From Geothrix sp. (GTDB lineage Bacteria > Acidobacteriota > Holophagae > Holophagales > Holophagaceae), in contig JAMPXL010000085.1 of the NCBI GenBank assembly GCA_023701165.1, forward strand, positions 1 through 5,730: a DNA stretch of 5,730 nt, in the 5' to 3' direction. Below are positions 1 through 4,690 of the stretch, one piece after another. Position numbers and translations under genes: made by a program. How positions within the stretch are numbered: position 1 is the stretch's first letter; the number at the start of each line of letters is the position of its first letter. The notes under the pieces are model-generated. The model ran no database searches. It was not told the origin of the DNA and saw only the letters and a program-made list of their open reading frames with translations.

Positions 1-100
1 GGACCTGCGGTCCTCGGGGCTCCGCCCCCGCCATCGGCTACGCCGATGCGGCCCTATCCGCTTCGCGGATGGTGAACGATGTCCCGCATCGCCCTGCGGG
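1..100. repeat. Train of short perfect hairpins, intergenic
   Basis: Five inverted repeats lie head to tail in 100 bp. They are 1-5/9-13 (loop TGC), 16-20/24-28 (loop TCC), 32-38/42-48 (loop TAC), 56-61/65-70 (loop TTC) and 83-88/95-100 (six-base loop). The first four have 5-7 bp perfect stems, and every loop is T-N-C closed by a C-G pair. No gene with recognisable protein character covers the stretch; translations of it are low-complexity. There is no T-run after any hairpin on either strand, so these are not ordinary intrinsic terminators. They lie downstream of the minus-strand livK-like gene and could stabilise or punctuate its 3' end, or belong to a dispersed intergenic repeat family. 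The left edge is cut by the window. Confidence 0.6.
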
Positions 101-169
101 CCCTTCCTTCCGGTGCATCCCACCTGGCTTTCTCGCGGCCTCGTCGGGGTTTTGTTAGGCACTCTTAGC
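101..169. other. Intergenic spacer downstream of livK-like gene
   Basis: This stretch lies between the hairpin train and the livK-like stop codon. I see no gene, no convincing intrinsic terminator for the minus-strand gene, and no promoter. The T-rich run at 150-155 is on the plus strand and has only a weak, imperfect GC stem before it. Confidence 0.4.
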
Positions 170-1315
170 TCACTTCCACTTGGGGAAGGGGTAGACCGCC
201 TTCTTGGTGGCGAACTGAGAAGGCAGCACGGTCTCGTAGTTCCCGCCGAGGATCTGCTGCACGAGCATCTGGTGGTCGTTCTGGTTGGTGAAGCCGTCGT
301 AGTCGGCGAACTTGACCTCGCCCATGACGCCGTTCCACTTGCCGGCCTTCAGGCCATCGCGGGTCTTGACGCGGTCGCCGCCGGCATTCCTGGCGGTCTC
401 GGCCATGATCATCATCGAGGCGTAGGCGCAGGCCGCGTGGTAGGTGGGCTGCTTGCCGAACTTGGCCTGGTAGCGGTTGCTGAAATCCTTGGCCCCGGGC
501 CAGCTCACATCATCCGTCCATTGGGTGCAGGAGATGACGCTCTCGGAGATGGCGCGCTCCTTGGCGAACTCGGTGGTGGTGAATCCAGCGCCTGCGCCGA
601 GGAAGGCCTGGGGCTGGAGGCCCACTTCCTTGGACTGCCGCATGAGGAGGATGGCGTCGGCCACGTAGGACACCATGAAGACCAGATCGGGATTCTTCGA
701 CTTCACCTTGGCCAGGGTGGAGCGGTAGTCCGCGGCGCCCTTGGGGTAGGCCTCATCGGCCACGATCTGGATGCCCTTCTTGGCGACATAGTCCTTGGCC
801 GTCTTGGTGGTCGAGGTTCCGAAATCAGTGTTCTCGTAGATGAAGGCGATGGTCTTCGGCTTGCCCAGGGACACAGCGGCATCAATGAGGCTGGAGGCGT
901 ACTTGTCCGCGGGGGCGTTCATGCGGAAGACATGCTTGAGGCCCTGGCGCGTGATCTCCTCTTTCGCAGCCGCGGGAATAAGCAGCGGCACCCGGTACTT
1001 CTCCGCGAGCTTGGCCACGGCGTTGGAGCAGGCGGAGGTGTAGGGGCCGACAACACCGGCGACGTTGTCGCGCGTGGCGAGCTTCTCCATGGCGCTCATG
1101 GAGATCTGGGGCTTGCCCGTGTCGTCCTCCCACACCAGCTGCACCTGGATGCCCTTCTTCTTGAGGTCTTCCTCCGCGAGCTTGATGCCGTTGGTGATGT
1201 TCTCGCCGATGGGCGCCTCGGGACCGCTCATCGAATTGATGACGCCGATCTTCTGCGCCATGAGACAGGGGGAAAGGGCGAGAGCTGCGCCCAGGGCCAG
1301 GATGTGCTTTCGCAT
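170..1315 (-). CDS. ABC transporter periplasmic solute-binding protein, LivK-like
   Basis: The product is a 381-residue type 1 periplasmic binding protein of the branched-chain amino acid (LivK/Leu-Ile-Val) family. It would capture a small ligand, most often an amino acid, amide or related acid, in the periplasm and hand it to a LivHMGF-type permease, which is not in this window. A Sec signal peptide covers residues 1-20 (hydrophobic core, cleavage probably after LMA before QK). The mature protein opens with the family's KIGVI strand and SGPEAPIG loop. GVVGPYTSACSNAV (about 87-100) and VPLLIPAAA (109-117) are typical first-lobe ligand-pocket segments. YPKGAADYRSTLAKVKSKNPD (190-210) is the classic second-lobe signature. 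The start at 1315 has GGAG five bases upstream. An in-frame ATG 22 codons earlier is unlikely because it would place a Cys/His/Phe-rich stretch before the signal peptide. A Cys at 17 lies after Pro, a poor lipobox, so a soluble protein is more likely than a lipoprotein. The ligand cannot be read from the sequence. Confidence 0.92.
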   Translation of the reverse strand: MRKHILALGAALALSPCLMAQKIGVINSMSGPEAPIGENITNGIKLAEEDLKKKGIQVQLVWEDDTGKPQISMSAMEKLATRDNVAGVVGPYTSACSNAVAKLAEKYRVPLLIPAAAKEEITRQGLKHVFRMNAPADKYASSLIDAAVSLGKPKTIAFIYENTDFGTSTTKTAKDYVAKKGIQIVADEAYPKGAADYRSTLAKVKSKNPDLVFMVSYVADAILLMRQSKEVGLQPQAFLGAGAGFTTTEFAKERAISESVISCTQWTDDVSWPGAKDFSNRYQAKFGKQPTYHAACAYASMMIMAETARNAGGDRVKTRDGLKAGKWNGVMGEVKFADYDGFTNQNDHQMLVQQILGGNYETVLPSQFATKKAVYPFPKWK

Positions 1316-1358
1316 GGCAACTCCAGTGCAAAAGAGATGTGGGTGGAAGGTATGGAAA

Positions 1359-1364
1359 ATTCTA
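1359..1364 (-). promoter_or_regulatory. Possible -10 box for livK-like gene
   Basis: On the minus strand the hexamer TAGAAT (5/6 to TATAAT) lies 43 bases upstream of the start codon, in the short gap after the porin terminator. The matching -35 position falls in the terminator's T-run and is poor. A promoter is expected in this gap because the upstream porin unit is terminated, but this exact box is tentative. Confidence 0.3.
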
Positions 1365-1379
1365 CACCCAAAGGCGTAC

Positions 1380-1420
1380 AAAAAAACACGGAACCCGCAG
1401 GATTGGCCTGGGGTTCCGTG
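1380..1420 (-). terminator. Intrinsic terminator of minus-strand porin
   Basis: A perfect 10-bp inverted repeat (1387-1396 with 1411-1420) is continued inward by a second 4-bp stem (1398-1401 with 1407-1410) after a one-base bulge, leaving a 5-base loop. Read on the minus strand it is followed at once by seven T (1380-1386). It lies 41 bases after the porin stop codon. No T-run follows on the plus strand, so it acts only on minus-strand transcripts and separates the porin from the livK-like gene. Confidence 0.9.
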
Positions 1421-1425
1421 AATGC

Positions 1426-1446
1426 ACCGGGAAAGAAAAACCCGGT
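1426..1446 (-). repeat. Small hairpin between porin stop and terminator
   Basis: A perfect 6-bp inverted repeat (1426-1431 with 1441-1446) has a nine-base A-rich loop on the plus strand. It lies just upstream of the main terminator, in the 3' untranslated part of the porin mRNA. It may protect the mRNA 3' end or be incidental. Confidence 0.4.
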
Positions 1447-1461
1447 AGAACGTGCAGCGGA

Positions 1462-2691
1462 CTAGAAGCCCACCATGATCGAGGCGACCAGGCTGTTGCC
1501 GCCCTGCTCGCCGGTCTGGCCAGCGCGGGGCTGCAGGAAGTTGTCGCTGCGGTGGATGTAGTTCAGCTTGAACTTCGCGAAGGAGAACTTGGCGGGGTTG
1601 AAGACGTAGTTGTAGCCCACGATCGCTTCCGTGTACTTCGGGCTGTAGTCGTTGGCGCCGGTGATGTAGGGGTTGGTGGCCGTGTACCAGTCATCGCCCT
1701 CGTTGTAGTTCAGGTAGTCGTAGCGGGCCGTGATCTGGTGGTTGCCCATCTTGTAGACGCCGGAGAACGTGTAGGCCATGTACTTCTGGTCCAGGTGCTG
1801 GCGGGCGACGTTCGTCGCGGCGGCGAACACCGTGGGATTGCGACGGCCCAGCAGGCCGGTGATCACTTCGGCGGAGGCCTGCCACTGGCTGGTCTCATAG
1901 ACGTAGTAGGCGCCGAGGTTGGTGGTCTTGTCCTTGTTGGCCAGAATCTGGGCGGGGGCGGGAGCGGCAGCGCCCCAGGCCGTCGCCGTGCCGGCGACCA
2001 GGCCCACATCCTTCGTGTGGGTCACGCCTTCGCGGTAGTAGGTGCCGAACTTGTGGTCGGAGCCGTAGGCCATCTCGAGGCGGGCCACCCAATCCTTCTG
2101 GGCGTTGGCGTCGGCGTTCTTGCCGGTGCTGCCGTCATCGGAGGTGCCGTTGAAGAGGCCGACATTCATCTTGCCGCTGAAGCCCTTGGGGTCGCCGAAG
2201 CCATAGGTGGCCACGACGCCGCGGTCGCGGCGGTCACCCACGAGGCGGGAGCCCAGGGAGCGCTGGTAGAACATGAAGCCGGCCGTGCCCACCATGGAGG
2301 CTTCCCAGGTCTGCAGGGGCTTCATCTGGCCGACCTTCACGCCGAATTCCTTCGTGAACTGGTAGTTCACCCAGGCATCGTTCAGGATGTTGTTGCCGGT
2401 GGCGGTCGTGGAGTTGTTCGGATCGAACATCACGCCCCAGGTCAGCTTGTCCGTCATCTTGCCGTTGAGGTAGATCTCGGTGCGGCGGTGGGAGAACTGG
2501 TTCTCCTTGAAGGTCGCGTCCAGGGAGGGGTTCGTCATGTACCCGCCGGGGGCGGCGCTGTTCAGGCGGAGGTTGTTGTCCATCATCTGGACGTACCACT
2601 CTTCCACGATGACGTTCAGCTTCACTTCCTGGGCCTGGGCGTACCCGGCGGCGAGCAGTGCGGCTACGCCGGCAATGCGGGAGATCTTCAT
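1462..2691 (-). CDS. Outer-membrane porin, OprO/OprP-like (porin 1)
   Basis: The product is a 409-residue predicted outer-membrane beta-barrel resembling the phosphate-selective porin O/P family, likely a passive channel for small, possibly anionic, solutes. The Sec signal peptide is residues 1-20 (cleavage after AQA before QE). The barrel shows alternating polar and aromatic strands throughout. Recognisable blocks are EWYVQMMDNNLRLN (31-44), a VGQMKPLQTWE segment (120-130) in the place of the family's GQFK motif, FYQRSLGSRLVGDRRDRGV (141-159), GDPKGFSGK (167-174), GLLGRR (279-284) and GDDWY (332-336). The protein ends in Phe, the usual Bam recognition residue. The start at 2691 has AAGGAG eight bases upstream and directly precedes the signal peptide. 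An in-frame ATG 28 codons earlier adds a Pro-rich, non-signal extension and has no ribosome site, so I reject it. It is paralogous over its full length to the divergent porin at 3074-4294. The substrate is unknown; transport of phosphate is not established by similarity alone. Confidence 0.88.
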   Translation of the reverse strand: MKISRIAGVAALLAAGYAQAQEVKLNVIVEEWYVQMMDNNLRLNSAAPGGYMTNPSLDATFKENQFSHRRTEIYLNGKMTDKLTWGVMFDPNNSTTATGNNILNDAWVNYQFTKEFGVKVGQMKPLQTWEASMVGTAGFMFYQRSLGSRLVGDRRDRGVVATYGFGDPKGFSGKMNVGLFNGTSDDGSTGKNADANAQKDWVARLEMAYGSDHKFGTYYREGVTHTKDVGLVAGTATAWGAAAPAPAQILANKDKTTNLGAYYVYETSQWQASAEVITGLLGRRNPTVFAAATNVARQHLDQKYMAYTFSGVYKMGNHQITARYDYLNYNEGDDWYTATNPYITGANDYSPKYTEAIVGYNYVFNPAKFSFAKFKLNYIHRSDNFLQPRAGQTGEQGGNSLVASIMVGF

Positions 2692-2893
2692 GGGGTGTGC
2701 TCCTTGAAAGGGAGGGTTGGGGGGTTGAATTGGGGACATCCACCCGAAGAACCAGACATGCGGGTCACCAGTCAATGGGAGGATGGAACGGATTCAACCT
2801 AAACGGGCCACCGGGACCCGTCCATGAAAAAGCCCCCGGAAACCCGGCGTTGTGATGCATGGCACAATGGTCTGACCACCGAGCTGTCTGGAT

Positions 2894-2920
2894 TTGCGCT
2901 TTGTTCCGAAGCGATATATT
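2894..2920 (+). promoter_or_regulatory. Possible promoter of plus-strand porin
   Basis: TATATT at 2915-2920 matches TATAAT at 5 of 6. The best upstream partner is TTGCGC at 2894-2899 with a short 15-base spacer, so the match is only moderate. Position inside the AT-rich island supports it. The exact start point is not determined. Confidence 0.3.
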
Positions 2921-2942
2921 GGAAATTTCAATATTTTTCACG
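2914..2942 (-). promoter_or_regulatory. Possible promoter of minus-strand porin
   Basis: Read on the minus strand, GTGAAA (2937-2942) and TATATC (2914-2919) are 17 bases apart, each 4 of 6 to the sigma70 consensus. The pair overlaps the plus-strand candidate and spans the palindrome, so one regulator bound there could affect both porins. This is a weak match and the porin 1 promoter could lie nearer its start. Confidence 0.2.
2916..2934. promoter_or_regulatory. 19-bp near-perfect palindrome, candidate operator
   Basis: The sequence ATATTGGAAATTTCAATAT has perfect 6-base arms (2916-2921 with 2929-2934). Two of the three inner pairs also match, leaving one mismatched pair around a central A. 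It stands in an AT-rich island in otherwise GC-rich DNA, in the gap between divergent porins, and overlaps the best -10 candidates. This is the architecture expected for a dimeric regulator. The TTG-N7-CAA core is one base shorter than an FNR box and I cannot assign a regulator family. Confidence 0.5.
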
Positions 2943-3073
2943 AGGCTGGGCTCGGCTCGAAGATCCGTCCGAATTCACAGGACCTTCACCCGCCGGTTCC
3001 AGGGCCCATCCACCTAAGTTACCCACTGCAGAGAAGCTTCTTGGCTAGAGACCCCTCTGGTCCAGGAGAACCC

Positions 3074-4294
3074 ATGAATCGATCCCGCAACCTTGGTCTG
3101 GCAGCCGTCCTGATCACCGGCCTCCCCCTCTCTGCCCAGTCGGTCAAGGTCTCCGGCCTGGTGCAGGTCTGGTACACCCAGATGCTCGACAACAACCTTC
3201 GGCTCAACACGGCAGCCCCCGGGGGCTACTACAACCTCCGCAGCGAGTTCCGGGAGAACACCTTCAGCATCCGCCGTACCGAAATCAAGTTCTCCGGGAA
3301 CATCCTTCCCGGTGTGGACTTCGAGGCAATGATGGATCCATCCATCTCCACCAGCACCAGCAACCCCACCATCCTGCAGGACGCCGCCATCATCCTGAAG
3401 CCCTTCGAGGGCCTGGAGTTGAAGGCGGGCCAGTTCAAGAACCTGCAGACCTACGAAGGGGTCAAGAGTTCCTCTGAGCTGATCTTCGCCGAGCGCAGCC
3501 AGCTCGGCCGCACCCTCGGGGACAAGCGTGATCGCGGCGCGGCCCTCAGCTTCGCCTTTGGCGATCCCAAGGGCTTCGCCGGCAAGGCCACGGTGGCGGT
3601 CTTCAACGGCATGAACGATGCGACCTCCGGGAAGGCCAATGACACGAACGCCGCGAAGGACTTTGTTGGCCGCCTGGAATTCAACCTCGGCAAGACCCAC
3701 ACCTTCGGCGCCTACACGCTCCAGGGCGGCACCGATGTGGCGGACAAGACCAACACCGCCATCGCCGCCAATCCCGGCGGCCTGTGGCCGACCCAGGCCA
3801 CCATCTACGACAACAAGGACAAGACGACCAATCTGGGCGCCTTCTATGTCTTCGAGACCGGCTCCTGGCATGTGTCCGCCGAAATCATGACCGGCCTCCT
3901 CGGCCGCCGGTACGCCACCCTGGCCGCCACCGCCCCCGCCGCGAAGCGGGAGCACCTGGACCAGAAGTTCCTGGGCTACTACCTCACCGGCGCCTACACC
4001 ACCGGCCCCCACACCATCGCGGTCCGCTACGACAGCCTGAACCTCAACCAGGGCGACGACTGGTACGCGTCCTCCAACCCCTACATCAACGCCGCGGCGG
4101 GAACGGACTACGCTCCCGAATACACCGAGATCACCGCCGGCTATACGTACGCCTGGATCCCCGGCAAGGTGAAGGCCGCCAACCTGAAGGTGAACTACAT
4201 CGCCCGCAGCAAGAACTTCCTGCGGCCCCGGGGCACCCAGACCGGCGAGCAGGGCGGCAACAGCCTGGTCGCCGCCCTCCAGGTCGCCTTCTGA
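3074..4294 (+). CDS. Outer-membrane porin, OprO/OprP-like (porin 2)
   Basis: The product is a 406-residue predicted outer-membrane beta-barrel of the same porin family as its divergent neighbour. The signal peptide is residues 1-21 (cleavage after LSA before QS). Blocks shared with porin 1 include VWYTQMLDNNLRLNTAAPGGY (32-52; 17 of its last 20 positions are identical), GDKRDRG (149-155), GDPKGFAGK (163-171), NKDKTTNLGAFYVFET (247-262), TGLLGRR (273-279), GDDWY (327-331) and QTGEQGGNSLVA (389-400); the protein ends in Phe. LKAGQFKNLQTYEG (116-129) fits the GQFK region of the O/P family better than the porin 1 version. The start at 3074 has AGGAG five bases upstream and leads straight into the signal peptide; an in-frame ATG 60 codons earlier has no such support. 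It is followed by its own terminator and stands as a single-gene unit. Insertions differ from porin 1 mainly around 220-246 and 282-294, likely surface loops, so pore selectivity may differ. The substrate is unknown. Confidence 0.88.
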   Translation: MNRSRNLGLAAVLITGLPLSAQSVKVSGLVQVWYTQMLDNNLRLNTAAPGGYYNLRSEFRENTFSIRRTEIKFSGNILPGVDFEAMMDPSISTSTSNPTILQDAAIILKPFEGLELKAGQFKNLQTYEGVKSSSELIFAERSQLGRTLGDKRDRGAALSFAFGDPKGFAGKATVAVFNGMNDATSGKANDTNAAKDFVGRLEFNLGKTHTFGAYTLQGGTDVADKTNTAIAANPGGLWPTQATIYDNKDKTTNLGAFYVFETGSWHVSAEIMTGLLGRRYATLAATAPAAKREHLDQKFLGYYLTGAYTTGPHTIAVRYDSLNLNQGDDWYASSNPYINAAAGTDYAPEYTEITAGYTYAWIPGKVKAANLKVNYIARSKNFLRPRGTQTGEQGGNSLVAALQVAF

Positions 4295-4332
4295 TCCCAC
4301 CCGCATAGGCCATCGTCTGGCCAGCCACGATG

Positions 4333-4363
4333 ATGCCGCCCAGGCGCCCTGGGCGGCATTTTT
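4333..4363 (+). terminator. Intrinsic terminator of plus-strand porin
   Basis: A perfect 12-bp inverted repeat (4333-4344 with 4348-4359) has a three-base loop and is followed by T through 4363. It begins 38 bases after the porin stop codon. No T-run follows on the minus strand, so it acts on plus-strand transcripts. Confidence 0.93.
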
Positions 4364-4534
4364 CGATGCACGGACGGAGGGACTGGAACTGGATTCTGCA
4401 TGCGCCGGATCGCGCCAGGGTGGATTCAAGGCCCGTGAGAAGATGCGCGGCCACCACTCTTGCACCTGCCTTACCTATAGATCGACAACGTCGAGGCAAA
4501 GTGGTGGATTATCGACAGAACGGCCGAACAAGCG
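4364..4534. other. Gene-free spacer between convergent terminators
   Basis: About 170 bp lie between the end of the porin 2 unit and the end of the tRNA unit. Short open frames here lack ribosome sites and protein-like composition. Visible structure is minor: a 5-bp hairpin at 4482-4494, the heptamer ATCGACA twice (4481 and 4511), and an 8-bp inverted repeat (4451-4458 with 4500-4507) that also matches the sequence at the tRNA 3' end. I cannot assign a function. Confidence 0.4.
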
Positions 4535-4569
4535 AAAACCCCCGTCAGCACTGGGCTTCAGGGGGTTTT
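4535..4569 (-). terminator. Intrinsic terminator after tRNA-Arg
   Basis: A perfect 9-bp inverted repeat (4535-4543 with 4561-4569) gives, on the minus strand, four A, five C, a 17-base loop, five G and four T. It begins three bases after the encoded CCA of the tRNA, so it ends the tRNA transcript and any read-through from the glpD-like gene. The T-tract is short, and the long loop makes it somewhat weaker than the two porin terminators. Confidence 0.75.
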
Positions 4570-4572
4570 GAG

Positions 4573-4649
4573 TGGTGGTCCCGGAGCGACTCGAACGCCC
4601 GACCCTCAGATTCGTAGTCTGATGCTCTATCCAGCTGAGCTACGGGACC
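4573..4649 (-). tRNA. tRNA-Arg (anticodon ACG)
   Basis: The complete cloverleaf reads on the minus strand. The acceptor stem GGTCCCG pairs with CGGGACC. The D stem is GCTC/GAGC, the anticodon stem TCAGA/TCTGA, and the 7-base loop CTACGAA places anticodon ACG at 4613-4615. The variable loop has five bases, and the T stem GGGCG/CGCTC (one G-T pair) carries a TTCGAGT loop. The discriminator base is A and CCA is encoded at 4573-4575. After A34 is deaminated to inosine, it would read CGU, CGC and CGA. It sits 16 bp downstream of the glpD-like stop codon on the same strand and is followed directly by a terminator. Confidence 0.97.
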
Positions 4650-4662
4650 GCGTGAAGGAATG

Positions 4663-4690
4663 ATTCTACCGGATCTCCGCCGCCTGTCCA
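4663..4690 (-). promoter_or_regulatory. Promoter of tRNA-Arg inside the glpD-like 3' end
   Basis: On the minus strand TGGACA (4685-4690, 5 of 6 to TTGACA) and TAGAAT (4663-4668, 5 of 6 to TATAAT) are 16 bases apart. Transcription would start near 4656, about seven bases before the mature tRNA 5' end. The -35 and spacer lie in the last codons of the glpD-like gene, and its TAG stop (4666-4668) is the first half of the -10 box. Confidence 0.6.

Larger units (their letters stand above)
2692..3073. promoter_or_regulatory. Divergent intergenic region between the two porins
   Basis: These 382 bp must carry the promoters of both porins. Most of it is GC-rich, but 2910-2939 is a clear AT-rich island and the most likely promoter/operator site. 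Ribosome sites lie at 2700-2705 (minus strand, AAGGAG) and 3064-3068 (plus strand, AGGAG). Small palindromes occur at 2868-2878 (TGGTCTGACCA) and 3032-3041 (AGAAGCTTCT). I see no small gene here with a ribosome site and protein-like composition. If the minus-strand promoter lies in the AT island, porin 1 has a leader of roughly 215 bases. Confidence 0.6.

Noticed and set aside
77..160. Possible integron attC site
   Set aside because: GCCTAAC on the minus strand (154-160) fits one attC core and hairpins lie nearby. The only candidate partner (GTTCACC, 71-77) breaks the GTTRRRY rule, and no integrase or cassette array is visible.
1265..1267. Lipoprotein lipobox around Cys17 of the LivK-like protein
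   Set aside because: Pro precedes the Cys and the residues do not fit the L-A/S-G/A-C pattern. A signal peptidase I site after LMA is a better fit.
113..1465. Long plus-strand open frame opposite the livK-like gene
   Set aside because: Its translation is Gly/Leu/Val/His-rich low-complexity sequence typical of the antisense of a GC-rich gene. It has no ribosome site, and the minus-strand frame has a signal peptide and family motifs.
1339..2802. Long plus-strand open frame opposite porin 1
   Set aside because: It is a shadow produced by GC-biased third positions, with no family motifs or ribosome site, and it crosses the terminator hairpin.
2827..2847. Minus-strand terminator in the divergent gap
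   Set aside because: Only a 4-bp CCGG stem forms, and it is separated from the T-run by five unpaired bases, so it is too weak to call.
2859..2876. Sigma54 promoter starting at TGGCAC
   Set aside because: The -24-like TGGCAC (2860-2865) is present, but the -12 position reads TCTG rather than TTGC, so the essential GC is missing.
3014..4465. Long minus-strand open frame opposite porin 2
   Set aside because: It has the same antisense composition and runs through the porin terminator. Porin 2 has the signal peptide, ribosome site and paralogue support.
4460..4481. Plus-strand promoter TTGCAC/TATAGA in the spacer
   Set aside because: The spacer between the two hexamers is only 10 bases, and no gene follows on the plus strand.
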